Positions 25,808 to 34,598 of a DNA stretch of 64,000 nucleotides are shown piece after piece (the first letter of the stretch is position 1; each line of letters opens with the position of its first letter). This stretch comes from Microbacterium jejuense. Lineage in GTDB: Bacteria > Actinomycetota > Actinomycetes > Actinomycetales > Microbacteriaceae. The notes under the pieces were generated by a model. The model was not told the DNA's origin. It made no database searches and saw only the letters and a list, made by a program, of their open reading frames with translations. A program made the translations under genes and the position numbers. The stretch covers positions 1-64,000 of the forward strand of contig NZ_JAEUAW010000003.1 of the NCBI RefSeq assembly GCF_019511665.1, given 5' to 3'.

Positions 25808-27322
25808 TCAGGCCACGTGGGTGAGGCGTCCCGCGACCAACGTCGCCGACACGCGCATGCCGCGCAGCGTGGACTCGTCCGCCGCCAGCGGGTCGTGCTC
25901 GCACACGGTGAGGTCGGCCACGTCGCCCGGCTGCACGCGCGCCGCGACCGCGGAACCGCCGCGAGTGGATGCCGCGAGCGCCGTCGCCGCGTCCACCCGC
26001 TGCTGCGGCTGCCACGGCTCGCGTCCGTCGCGCGTGCGGAAGACCGCGGACGCCATCGCCGCCCATGGGTCGAGAGGCGCGACGGGAGCGTCGGACCCGA
26101 ACAGCAGGTTCGCCCCGGTGTCGGCCAGCGTGCGAAGCGGGTAGGGCTGCGCGGTCTGCTCCCCCCAGACGGTGTCGGTCAGGTCGCGGTCGTCGAGCGC
26201 ATGCTCGGGCTGCACGCTGGCACCGACGCCCAGCCGCCCGAACCGCGGGATGTCGGCGTGCGCGACGAGCTGGGCGTGCTCGATCGTCCCCCACGCCCCG
26301 GTCGCCGCGAACGCCTCCAGCGCGTGCGAGTTCGCGACGTCGCCGATCGCGTGGATCGCGGAGGCGATGCCGGCGCCGGTCGCGCGGGTCATGAGCTCGA
26401 CGAGCGTCGCGAGGTCGACGGTGAGCATTCCGTGATTGTGCGCGTCGCCCGGGTAATGGTGCGAGCAGGCGGCGGTGCGGGTGCCCAGCGATCCGTCGGT
26501 GATCACCTTGAGCGCCCCCACGCGGACGAGGTCGGATGCCGCGCCGTCGGCTCCATGGAGCGCGTCGCCGGTCTGCAGCCCCTCCGAGATCGCCCGCTCG
26601 AGGAACTCCGGGTAGATGCCGTATGAGACCCGCAGCGCGTCGAACCCGGCGGCGAGCCTGCGTCTCCACGCCTCGTCGTTCCACGCCATGTCGAAGTCGA
26701 CGAGCCCGGTGACACCTCGGGCGGCGGCATCCTGCGCCATCCGGGCCACGAGCGGATCCGAGACCGTCGCGTCCACGGCGTTCAGGCGTCGCGAGATCTC
26801 GAACGCGGGCTCTTCGCGCAGCAGGCCCGAGCCGTCGGGCTCGAAGCCCTCGCGCCGCAGCGCCGCGGAGTTGAGCCACACGCTGTGCACGTCGGCGTTG
26901 ATGAGATATGTGGGCACCTCGCCGGTGGCGGCGTCCAGCACGGCGAGATCGGGCGCGTCCGCCCAGAACGCATCGCGGAACCCGCTGCCGATGCGGCGTC
27001 CGTCGGCGAGGACCGGTGCACCGGCCATGACGGCGGCTGCCTGCGCTGCCGATGCGGCCTCGCCGAGCGGCGTGCGCTGCGCCGACAGCGCCCACTGCAC
27101 GACGTGGACGTGGTGGTCCCACAGGCCGGGGATCACGCGCCCGCCCTCCGCGTCGACGACGAGACCGCGGTGCGGCAGGGCACCCGCGGGGGCGATGTCG
27201 ACGACGACTCCGTCGGCCAGGTGCACGTCGACGGGCTCGTCGGCGAACGGGTCCGTGCGCTCCGAGCCGGTCAGCCGCGCATTCGCGATGATGTCGGGCT
27301 CGTCGCCGCGTGCGGCCGTCAC
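25808..27322 (-). CDS. YtcJ-like metal-dependent amidohydrolase
   Basis: A 504-residue amidohydrolase-3 family protein. The metal site HxH is H71-V-H73 in GLWDHHVHV; further ligands lie in HAIGDVANSHALEAF and in FGSDAPVAPLDPW, and GALKVITDGSLGTRTA is the family lysine segment. Family members hydrolyse N-acylated or cyclic substrates; the substrate is unknown. The GTG at 27322 overlaps the stop of the upstream PaiB-like gene (GTGA), which fixes the start. Confidence 0.92.
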   Translation of the reverse strand: MTAARGDEPDIIANARLTGSERTDPFADEPVDVHLADGVVVDIAPAGALPHRGLVVDAEGGRVIPGLWDHHVHVVQWALSAQRTPLGEAASAAQAAAVMAGAPVLADGRRIGSGFRDAFWADAPDLAVLDAATGEVPTYLINADVHSVWLNSAALRREGFEPDGSGLLREEPAFEISRRLNAVDATVSDPLVARMAQDAAARGVTGLVDFDMAWNDEAWRRRLAAGFDALRVSYGIYPEFLERAISEGLQTGDALHGADGAASDLVRVGALKVITDGSLGTRTAACSHHYPGDAHNHGMLTVDLATLVELMTRATGAGIASAIHAIGDVANSHALEAFAATGAWGTIEHAQLVAHADIPRFGRLGVGASVQPEHALDDRDLTDTVWGEQTAQPYPLRTLADTGANLLFGSDAPVAPLDPWAAMASAVFRTRDGREPWQPQQRVDAATALAASTRGGSAVAARVQPGDVADLTVCEHDPLAADESTLRGMRVSATLVAGRLTHVA

Positions 27323-27960
27323 CGGGCAGCCCGGCGGGTGTCGAAGTCGCGGCGCATCTCGCCCGCCAGCCGCGGATCGGCGTACGGACTGGCGCCGGCC
27401 TCGAGCTCGGCGATCACCGTCTCGACGATCTCGTCGGACTTGTTCTGGCTGAGCTTGCGCTTGCCGACGACCTTGGTGGGTGTGAGGCGGAACCCGACGG
27501 TGCCGCGCTCGAGGCGGCGCACGAAGTCGGGATCGTTGGGCGGCTGCCACATCAGGCGGGGCTGCGGCATCCCGCTCTCGAACCGCGCCACCAGCCGCTC
27601 GAGCACCTCGAGGTTCTCTTCGGGGGTCAGCAGCTCGGGGACGCCGCTCAGGTGCGCCGACACGAAGTTCCAGGTCGGCACGCTCTGCACGTCGCCGTAC
27701 CATCCCGGCGAGACGTACCCGTGGGGCCCCTGCACCACCACCAGCAGCTCGCGCTCGCCGAGCCCGTGCACGAGGTCGTCGGGCTTGCCCACGTGCCCCA
27801 CGATCGTGAGATCGTCCCGCGTCTCGTCGAGGAGCACCGCGTAGTGCGAGGCGACCAGCCCCTGGTCGGTCGCGCTGACGATCGTGACCCACGGGTTCTG
27901 GTCGATCAGCCGGCGGATCTCGCCGACATCGGTCATCGCGAAGCTCGGGTTCTGGCGCAT
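27319..27960 (-). CDS. PaiB-family FMN-binding protein
   Basis: A 213-residue split-barrel flavin-binding protein of the PaiB/FMN-binding-2 family, named from a Bacillus sporulation and protease regulator. Conserved features: VASHYAVLLDE (SHxP-like), HGYVSPGWYG, VPTWNFVSAHLSG and KLSQNKSDE. Family members bind FMN or haem; regulatory function is unproven. It is translationally coupled to the amidohydrolase. The ATG follows a TAGGCT by 6 nt, suggesting a leaderless mRNA. Confidence 0.9.
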   Translation of the reverse strand: MRQNPSFAMTDVGEIRRLIDQNPWVTIVSATDQGLVASHYAVLLDETRDDLTIVGHVGKPDDLVHGLGERELLVVVQGPHGYVSPGWYGDVQSVPTWNFVSAHLSGVPELLTPEENLEVLERLVARFESGMPQPRLMWQPPNDPDFVRRLERGTVGFRLTPTKVVGKRKLSQNKSDEIVETVIAELEAGASPYADPRLAGEMRRDFDTRRAAR

Positions 27961-27966
27961 GCGATC

Positions 27967-27972
27967 AGCCTA
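27967..27972 (-). promoter_or_regulatory. -10 element, leaderless PaiB-amidohydrolase operon
   Basis: TAGGCT on the minus strand, 6 nt before the ATG at 27960. Confidence 0.6.
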
Positions 27973-27996
27973 TTCGGGCTCGCGGATCCGAACGCG

Positions 27997-28995
27997 TCAG
28001 GCCTGGCAGGAGGGGCACCAGTAGAGCTTGCGTCCCGCCGCCTCCTCGACCACGACCGTCGTGCCGCACACGCGGCACGGCAGACCGGCGCGGTGATAGA
28101 CCCAGTGCCGGTCGTCGCGGCTGGCCATCGCCCTGCGGTACGACTCGGGGTCGAGATCGTCCATGGTCATCATCTGGCCGGTCTCGACGCCGATGGCCAG
28201 CAGCCGCACCCAGTCGCGCCACAGCCCGCGCACGACCTCCTCCGGCACATCGCGGCCAGGGGTGTGCGGATTCTGACGGGCCCGGAACAGCAGCTCCGCG
28301 CGGTACACGTTGCCGATGCCGCTCACGACGTTCTGGTCCATGAGGAGCAGGCCGATCGACGTCGGCTTGCGGCGCACCACGGCCGTGAAGCGCTCCTCGC
28401 CCTCGGACACGTCGTCCACGAGCGGGTCGGGACCGAGCTTGGCGATCGTCGCCGCGACCTCGTCCGGCGTCTGCAGCTCGCACGCGGTGGGACCCCGCAG
28501 GTCGGCGCACGTCGCCTCGGTGAGCAGGCGCAGGCGCACCTGGCCGACGACCGGCGGCGGCCACTCGTCACCTTCGTCGGCGAGGCCCGTCGTCTGCTCC
28601 GACATGCGCACATGCACGCGCGCGCGGCGCGGGGCGCCGATCGAGGTCAGCGAGTTCTCGCCCGCGGCGTCCCGGATCGGCTCGCCGAGATCGGTGCCGC
28701 GCTGGTTGGTCTGCCCCATGCGCCCGTTGGCCGAGGCGATCGTGGGGTCCACCAGGATCTCGCCCGCGAAGTCCCACGCCCCGTACATGCCGAGGTGCAC
28801 GCGCAGCCAGAGGTCGTCGTCGAACTCGAGGAACATCTGCTTGCCGACCGCCCGCACCGCGGTGGCGGTCCGCCCGCTCAGCATCGCCGCGCCCTCGGCG
28901 AAGCGCCCCTGCGGACTGGACGCCGTCACCGCGCGCCCGACGAAGTTGCGGTCGAACTGGCGGGCGATGCGGTGGACGGAGTGGCCCTCGGGCAT
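27997..28995 (-). CDS. nei: Fpg/Nei-family DNA glycosylase (endonuclease VIII)
   Basis: Removes oxidised bases and nicks the resulting abasic site. Pro2 and Glu3 are the catalytic N-terminus (MPEGHSVHRI), K52 is in GKQMFLEF, the H2TH motif is in SIGLLLMDQNVVSGIGNVYRAELLF, and the C-terminal zinc finger is C-R-V-C ... C-P-S-C. At 332 residues it is longer than the usual 265-290; the extra residues lie around 80-135, between the beta-sandwich strands. It begins 4 bases after rpiB on the same strand, the nei-rpi order also known in Mycobacterium tuberculosis. Confidence 0.95.
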   Translation of the reverse strand: MPEGHSVHRIARQFDRNFVGRAVTASSPQGRFAEGAAMLSGRTATAVRAVGKQMFLEFDDDLWLRVHLGMYGAWDFAGEILVDPTIASANGRMGQTNQRGTDLGEPIRDAAGENSLTSIGAPRRARVHVRMSEQTTGLADEGDEWPPPVVGQVRLRLLTEATCADLRGPTACELQTPDEVAATIAKLGPDPLVDDVSEGEERFTAVVRRKPTSIGLLLMDQNVVSGIGNVYRAELLFRARQNPHTPGRDVPEEVVRGLWRDWVRLLAIGVETGQMMTMDDLDPESYRRAMASRDDRHWVYHRAGLPCRVCGTTVVVEEAAGRKLYWCPSCQA

Positions 28996-28999
28996 GCGG

Positions 29000-29545
29000 T
29001 CAGCCGGCCTCGGGATCGAACGAGCTGTCGTCCGCCGCCAGGACGTCCGGCTGCGCCGCCGTCGCGCGAGGGTCGGGCAGCAGCGATCCGTCCTGCTCGT
29101 ACGCGGCGAGCTGCGCGATGCGGCGCGCGTGGCGCTCCTCGCCCGAGAACGGCGTCGCGATGAACCGGTCGATGAAGCTCGCGGCCTCGTCGAAGGTGTG
29201 CTGACGGGCGCCGATGGCGATCACGTTCGCGTCGTTGTGCTCGCGCGCCAGCTCGGCCGTCGCGATGCTCCACACGAGCGCCGCACGGGCGCCCTGCACC
29301 TTGTTGGCCGCGATCTGCTCGCCGTTCCCCGATCCTCCGAACACGACGCCCAGCGTCTCGATGCCCGCCGCCTGGTCGCGCACGACGGCCTGCGCCGCGC
29401 GGATGCAGAAGGCCGGGTAGTCGTCGAGCGGGTCGTACTCGAGGGGGCCGTGGTCGACGACCTCGTGCCCCGCGGCGGCGAGATGGTGCTGCAGCTGCGT
29501 CGAGAACTCGAGGCCGGCGTGGTCGGTCGCGATATGGATGCGCAT
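29000..29545 (-). CDS. rpiB: ribose-5-phosphate isomerase B
   Basis: Interconverts ribose-5-phosphate and ribulose-5-phosphate in the pentose phosphate pathway. The 181 residues contain the RpiB signatures IATDHAGLEF, GVVFGGSGNGEQIAANKV and EHNDANVIAIGAR. A C-terminal tail of about 20 residues (after AYEQDGSLLP) is variable and acidic. First gene of the rpiB-nei operon, with a leaderless-type promoter. Confidence 0.96.
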   Translation of the reverse strand: MRIHIATDHAGLEFSTQLQHHLAAAGHEVVDHGPLEYDPLDDYPAFCIRAAQAVVRDQAAGIETLGVVFGGSGNGEQIAANKVQGARAALVWSIATAELAREHNDANVIAIGARQHTFDEAASFIDRFIATPFSGEERHARRIAQLAAYEQDGSLLPDPRATAAQPDVLAADDSSFDPEAG

Positions 29546-29552
29546 GGGCTCA

Positions 29553-29558
29553 ATCCTA
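29553..29558 (-). promoter_or_regulatory. -10 element, leaderless rpiB-nei operon
   Basis: TAGGAT on the minus strand, 7 nt before the ATG at 29545. Confidence 0.55.
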
Positions 29559-29583
29559 GAGAGGGGACGGGCAGGCGGACGGC

Positions 29584-29605
29584 GGATGCCGGGCCGCCGG
29601 CATCC
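29584..29605. terminator. GGATGCC hairpin after hemH
   Basis: Perfect 9-bp stem GGATGCCGG/CCGGCATCC with loop GCCG, 22 bases past the hemH stop on the minus strand. Confidence 0.7.
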
Positions 29606-29626
29606 ACTCTCGCCGGGTCGTGCTGA

Positions 29627-30826
29627 TCAGGGTGCGATGCCGGCGGCCGCCGGCTTGAAGCCGGCCCGCACATTCTCGCAGCAGGCCGGGCGGCACACGT
29701 CGAACCATGGGCCGAGACCGGTCTCGTGGGGGCGCTCGGCGGCCGGCGTTCCCTTGAGCCGCTCCTCGACGAGGTCGACCAGGCCCGAGACGAACACCGG
29801 GTCGACGCCGGGGGTGGGCGTGCGGACCGCGCGGATGCCGACCTCTTGCGCCGCCTCCATCGCCTCGGTGTCGAGGTCCCAGAGCACCTCCATGTGGTCG
29901 CTCATGAAGCCCACGGGCACGATGGCGATCGCCTGGATGCCGGCGGCCGGGAGCTCGGCGATGACGTCGTTGACGTCGGGCTCCAGCCAGGGCTGGCTGG
30001 CGGGGCCGGAGCGGGACTGGTAGACGAGCTCCCAGCCGATGCGCTCGGCGCCCGCGACCTCGGCCGCGACGGCCGCCATGACGACCTCCGCCACCGCGAG
30101 ATGCTGCGCCGCGTAGGCGCCGCCCTCGCCGAGGTCACGATGCAGCTCGTCGCCCTCGCGCGGACCCGAGCGCTCGGCGTCGGCGGTCGGGATGCTGTGC
30201 GTCGAGAAGAGCACGCGCACGCTCTCTGGGGCGATGCCATCGGCGAGGAAGCCCGCGACCGCCTCGCGCACGCCGTCGATGAAGGGCTGCACGAATCCGG
30301 GGTGGTCGAAGAACTGGCGCACCTTGTCGATCGTCACGGTTCCCGCGAGGCCGGTCTCGGTGAGCACCCGGGCGAAGTCCTCGCGATACTGCCGGCAGCT
30401 CGAGAACGACGAGTAGGCGCTGGTCGCGAGCGCCAGGAGGTTCGTGTCGCCGGCGTCGGCGGCATCCCTCACCGCCTCGTCGAGGTACGGCGACCAGTTG
30501 CGGTTGCCCCAGTACACCGGCAGGTCGATGCCCCGGCGCGCGAGCTCGCCCTCCAGGGCCGCCTTGAGCGCGCGGTTCTGGGCGTTGATGGGGCTCACGC
30601 CGTCGAAGTGGCGGTAGTGGTGCGCTACCTCTTCGAGCCGCTCGTCCGGGATGCCGCGGCCGCGCGTGACATTGCGCAGGAACGGGATGACGTCGTCCTG
30701 ACCCTCGGGTCCGCCGAAGCCCGCGAGCAGGATGCCGTCGTACGCGACAGGCTGCTCCACGAACGGAGCGCCCGCAGCGGCGGCAGGAGAGGCGAACGGG
30801 ACGAGGGGCTGTTCGGCAGGGCTCAC
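29627..30826 (-). CDS. hemH: coproporphyrin ferrochelatase
   Basis: Inserts Fe(II) into coproporphyrin III in the actinobacterial haem pathway (also named CpfC). Of 399 residues the core begins at AYDGILLAGFGGPEG; residues 1-28 are a low-complexity extension. The active-site His is in FSTHSIPTADAE. Cysteines in SSFSSCRQYRED and in the C-terminal CRPACCENV are placed like the [2Fe-2S] ligands described for actinobacterial ferrochelatases. The start is GTG with GGAGG unusually close (1 nt), so a slightly later start is possible. Divergent from pepN. Confidence 0.95.
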   Translation of the reverse strand: MSPAEQPLVPFASPAAAAGAPFVEQPVAYDGILLAGFGGPEGQDDVIPFLRNVTRGRGIPDERLEEVAHHYRHFDGVSPINAQNRALKAALEGELARRGIDLPVYWGNRNWSPYLDEAVRDAADAGDTNLLALATSAYSSFSSCRQYREDFARVLTETGLAGTVTIDKVRQFFDHPGFVQPFIDGVREAVAGFLADGIAPESVRVLFSTHSIPTADAERSGPREGDELHRDLGEGGAYAAQHLAVAEVVMAAVAAEVAGAERIGWELVYQSRSGPASQPWLEPDVNDVIAELPAAGIQAIAIVPVGFMSDHMEVLWDLDTEAMEAAQEVGIRAVRTPTPGVDPVFVSGLVDLVEERLKGTPAAERPHETGLGPWFDVCRPACCENVRAGFKPAAAGIAP

Positions 30827-30912
30827 CCCTCCATCCTGACACCGCAGCCGGCCCGCCGCCGCCGTGTGCGACGCGATCTCGCGCCGGATCTGGCGTTACG
30901 CAAGGCCTCGCG

Positions 30913-30918
30913 TAGGCT
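30913..30918 (+). promoter_or_regulatory. -10 element of pepN
   Basis: TAGGCT, with a leader of about 65 nt to the GTG at 30990. TTACGC lies about 12 bases upstream, too close for a normal -35. Confidence 0.4.
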
Positions 30919-30989
30919 GGGACGGTTGTCGTCGGCGCCAGCAGCGTGGACGACCGCGTTCGCCATCCTCACCCATGGGAGCCACAGCA

Positions 30990-33536
30990 GTGCCTGGAGA
31001 GAACCTCACCCGCATCGAGGCGCAGGAGCGCCGCGCGATCGTCGACACGCAGTCGTACGAGGTCGCACTCGACCTGATGAAGGGCGCCGAGGTCTTCGGA
31101 TCCCGGACGGTCGTGCGGTTCACCGCGACGCCCGGCGCCTCGACGTTCATCGACCTCATCGCCCGCGAAGTGCGCGAGATCACGCTCAACGGCCGGTCGA
31201 TCGACCCCGCCTCGGCGTTCGCCGACTCGCGCATCGCGCTGGACGACCTCGCCGCAGACAACGAGCTCGTGATCGACGCCGACTGCCTCTACACCAACAC
31301 CGGCGAGGGCCTGCACCGCTTCGTCGACCCCGTCGACGGCGAGGTGTACCTGTACTCGCAGTTCGAGGTGCCCGACTCGCGCCGCATGTTCGCCGTGTTC
31401 GAGCAGCCCGACCTCAAGGCCACGTTCCAGTTCACCGTCACGGCTCCCGAGCCGTGGAAGGTCGTCTCGAACTCCCCCACGCCCGACCCGAAGAAGCACG
31501 GCGACGGCAGCGCGACGTGGACCTTCGAGGCCACCCCGCGCATCTCGTCGTACATCACCGCGCTCATCGCGGGCCCGTACGAGGCCACCTTCTCAGAGCT
31601 CACGAGCGCCTCGGGTCGCGTCATCCCGCTCGGCGTCTACGGCCGCAGGAGCCTGTGGCAGTTCCTCGACGCGGACTACATCTTCGACAAGACGCGTCAG
31701 GGCTTCGCGTACTTCGAGGAGAAGTTCGACTTCCCGTACCCGTTCGCGAAGTACGACCAGCTCTTCGTGCCGGAGTTCAACGCGGGCGCCATGGAGAACG
31801 CGGGCGCGGTCACGTTCACCGAGACCTACGTCTTCCGCTCCAAGGTCACCGACGCCGTCAAGGAGCGCCGCGTCGTCACCATCCTGCACGAGCTCGCCCA
31901 CATGTGGTTCGGCGACCTCGTCACCATGAAGTGGTGGAACGACCTGTGGCTGAACGAGTCGTTCGCCGAGTGGGCGTCGACCATCGCCACGGCCGAGGCC
32001 ACCGAGTGGACCGAGGCGTGGACGACCTTCAACGCGATGGAGAAGACCTGGGCCTACCGCCAGGACCAGCTTCCCTCGACCCACCCGGTCGTCGCCCAGA
32101 TCAACGACCTCGAAGACGTCCAGGTGAACTTCGACGGCATCACCTATGCCAAGGGCGGCTCGGTGCTCAAGCAGCTCGCCGCGTGGGTCGGCATCGAGGC
32201 GTTCTTCGGCGGCGTCGCGGCGTACTTCAAGAAGCACCAGTGGTCGAACACCGAGCTGTCGGACCTGCTGTCGGAGCTGGAGGTCACGAGCGGCCGTGAG
32301 CTGTCGACGTGGTCGAAGAAGTGGCTCGAGACCGCGGGCGTGAACACCCTCGCACCCGAGATCGTCACCGACGTCGACGGCACGATCACGCGCTTCGCGA
32401 TCGTGCAGACGGCGCCGGCCGACTACCCGACGATCCGTCCGCACCGCCTCGGCGTCGGGTTCTACGACCTCCAGGGCGACGCGCTCGTGCGCGTGCACCA
32501 CGTCGAGCTCGATGTCGACGGCGACCTCACCGAGGTGCCCGAGCTCAAGGGTCTCGCCCGGCCCGCGCTCGTGCTGCTGAACGACGAAGACCTCGCGTAC
32601 GCGAAGATCCGGCTCGACGCGCAGTCCCTGCAGACGGCCATCGACCACCTCGGCAAGATCAGCGACCCGCTCGCGCGCTCGCTGGTGTGGGGCGCCGCGT
32701 GGGACCAGACCCGCGACGCCGAGGCATCCGCATCCGACTACGTCGACCTCGTGCTGCGCAACATCGGCGCCGAGACCGAGTCGACCACGGTGCGCACGAC
32801 GCTCGGCCAGCTGCAGCTCGCCGCGAACTCGTACGTCGCCCCCGACAGGCGCGACGCGACGCGGGCCAAGGTCGCCGATGCCCTGTGGGACCTCGCCCGG
32901 TCGGCCGAGGCGGGCAGCGACAGCCAGCTGCAGTTCGTGACGGCGTTCGCGTCGGCTGCGGCGACCGCCGACCAGTGGAGCAAGGTGCGTGCCGTCCGCG
33001 ACGGCGTCGAGACCTTCGACGGCCTCGAGGTCGACACCGACCTGTCGTGGCAGCTGCTCGTGTCGCTCGCCGCCGGCGGCGTCGTCACCGCGGCCGACAT
33101 CGACGCGGCGCTCGAAGCCGACAACACCGCGAAGGGCGGCGAGTTCGCCGCGCAGGCGAAGGCGGCATTGCCGTCGGCCGAGGCGAAGGACGCCGCATGG
33201 GCGTCGCTCGTCGAGCGCGACGACCAGCCCAACACCATCGTGCGCTCCGCTGCGGCGGGCTTCGTGCACCCGGCCAGCCGCGACCTGCTGGGCGACTACG
33301 TGGCGCGGTACTTCGACGCGCTGCTGCCGATCTGGAACTCGCGCACCTACCAGATCGCGCAGTACCTGATCGTGGGCCTGTACCCGTCGCCGCTGGCCGA
33401 CGTCGCGCTGCGCGACGCCACGCGTGCCTGGCTCGAGGCGAACGCCGACGCCGCACCCGCACTGCGCCGCCTCGTCGCCGAGAACCTCGCCGGCGTCGAG
33501 CGCGCGCTCGCCGTCCAGGACCGCGACGCCCAGTAG
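30990..33536 (+). CDS. pepN: aminopeptidase N (M1 family)
   Basis: Zinc aminopeptidase of 848 residues that removes N-terminal residues from peptides in the cytoplasm. The exopeptidase motif GAMEN is at 266-270 and the zinc site is H300-ExxH304 with E323 (HELAHMWFGDL ... NESFAEW). The C-terminal helical domain is full length. I chose the GTG at 30990 (VPGENLTRIEA), with GGGAG 8 bases before it; the ATG at 30975 would add five residues. With tig, clpP1P2, clpX, nei and rpiB it reproduces a gene set clustered in M. tuberculosis. Confidence 0.96.
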   Translation: MPGENLTRIEAQERRAIVDTQSYEVALDLMKGAEVFGSRTVVRFTATPGASTFIDLIAREVREITLNGRSIDPASAFADSRIALDDLAADNELVIDADCLYTNTGEGLHRFVDPVDGEVYLYSQFEVPDSRRMFAVFEQPDLKATFQFTVTAPEPWKVVSNSPTPDPKKHGDGSATWTFEATPRISSYITALIAGPYEATFSELTSASGRVIPLGVYGRRSLWQFLDADYIFDKTRQGFAYFEEKFDFPYPFAKYDQLFVPEFNAGAMENAGAVTFTETYVFRSKVTDAVKERRVVTILHELAHMWFGDLVTMKWWNDLWLNESFAEWASTIATAEATEWTEAWTTFNAMEKTWAYRQDQLPSTHPVVAQINDLEDVQVNFDGITYAKGGSVLKQLAAWVGIEAFFGGVAAYFKKHQWSNTELSDLLSELEVTSGRELSTWSKKWLETAGVNTLAPEIVTDVDGTITRFAIVQTAPADYPTIRPHRLGVGFYDLQGDALVRVHHVELDVDGDLTEVPELKGLARPALVLLNDEDLAYAKIRLDAQSLQTAIDHLGKISDPLARSLVWGAAWDQTRDAEASASDYVDLVLRNIGAETESTTVRTTLGQLQLAANSYVAPDRRDATRAKVADALWDLARSAEAGSDSQLQFVTAFASAAATADQWSKVRAVRDGVETFDGLEVDTDLSWQLLVSLAAGGVVTAADIDAALEADNTAKGGEFAAQAKAALPSAEAKDAAWASLVERDDQPNTIVRSAAAGFVHPASRDLLGDYVARYFDALLPIWNSRTYQIAQYLIVGLYPSPLADVALRDATRAWLEANADAAPALRRLVAENLAGVERALAVQDRDAQ

Positions 33537-33551
33537 CCCGCACTCCTGAAT

Positions 33552-33598
33552 CGAGGGATGCCTCGGTCCTGCCCACGCGCAGGGCCGGGGCATCCTCG
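33552..33598. terminator. terminator after pepN
   Basis: Long imperfect stem of about 20 bp with G-U pairs and one bulge; arms 33552-33572 and 33579-33598 start with CGAGG(G)ATGCC and its complement. Confidence 0.75.
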
Positions 33599-33673
33599 CA
33601 TTCGGCACCGCGGTACCACGCCGAGAGCGGCGCGTCATCCTGGGGGCCGATGTGAGCGGCGGGGGCCGCCGCA

Positions 33674-33679
33674 TAGCGT
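33674..33679 (+). promoter_or_regulatory. -10 element, leaderless ABC transporter transcript
   Basis: TAGCGT, 7 nt before the ATG at 33687. Confidence 0.5.
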
Positions 33680-33686
33680 CGGATGC

Positions 33687-34598
33687 ATGATCGTTGCAGA
33701 ACAGCTCACCAAGAGGTTCGGAGACAAGACGGCGGTCGACGGCGTCTCGTTCACCGTCCAGCCGGGCAAGGTGACCGGCTTCCTCGGCCCGAACGGGGCC
33801 GGCAAGTCCACGACGATGCGGATGATCGTCGGACTCGACCGTCCGACGTCGGGACGCACCACCGTCGCCGGCAGGGACTACCGCGCGCTGCGCGCGCCGC
33901 TGACCGAGGTGGGCGTGCTCCTCGACGCCAAGGCCGTGCACACCGGCCGCACCGCCCGCAACCATCTGCGGGCGATGGCCGCGACCCACGGCATCCCGCG
34001 CTCCCGTGTCGACGAGGTGATCGAGATCACCGGCCTTCAGTCCGTCGCCGGCAAGCGTGCCGGGAAGTTCTCGCTCGGGATGGGACAGCGGCTCGGCATC
34101 GCGTCGGCGCTGCTGGGCGACCCGCACACGCTCATCCTGGACGAGCCCGTCAACGGACTCGACCCGGAAGGCGTGCGCTGGGTGCGGGAGTTCGTGCGCC
34201 ACGCCGCGGACGAGGGCCGCACCGTCCTGCTGTCGAGCCACCTCATGAGCGAGATGGCGCAGACGGCCGACCACATCGTGGTGCTGGGGCGCGGTCGTGT
34301 GCTCGCCGACGCGGCGCTGGACGACCTCGTGCGCGCGTGGACGACCAACACCACCCGCGTTCGCAGCCCGCGCGCCGCCGACCTCGCGGGGCTCGTCGCG
34401 GGCCCGGACGTCCGCATCACGAGCACGACCCCCGGCCGCCTCGACATCGAAGGGCTGACCGCAGACGTCGTGGGCGACACGGCAGCGGCCCACGGCATCC
34501 CGATCCACGAACTGACGACCACGACAGGCTCCCTCGAGCAGGCGTACCTCGCACTCACCGAGAGCGCGGTCGAGTACAAGACCAAGGAGATCGCATGA
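33687..34598 (+). CDS. ABC transporter ATP-binding protein
   Basis: A 303-residue ATPase of the ABC-2 export type. Walker A is GPNGAGKST (34-42), the signature is FSLGMGQRLGIA and Walker B LILDEPVNGLDPEG, followed by the switch His in LLSSHLMSEM. The C-terminal 80 residues form the variable domain of DrrA/BcrA-like ATPases. Its stop overlaps the permease start (ATGA). The regulator pair that follows suggests a BceRS-like or drug-response exporter; substrate unknown. Confidence 0.94.
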   Translation: MIVAEQLTKRFGDKTAVDGVSFTVQPGKVTGFLGPNGAGKSTTMRMIVGLDRPTSGRTTVAGRDYRALRAPLTEVGVLLDAKAVHTGRTARNHLRAMAATHGIPRSRVDEVIEITGLQSVAGKRAGKFSLGMGQRLGIASALLGDPHTLILDEPVNGLDPEGVRWVREFVRHAADEGRTVLLSSHLMSEMAQTADHIVVLGRGRVLADAALDDLVRAWTTNTTRVRSPRAADLAGLVAGPDVRITSTTPGRLDIEGLTADVVGDTAAAHGIPIHELTTTTGSLEQAYLALTESAVEYKTKEIA

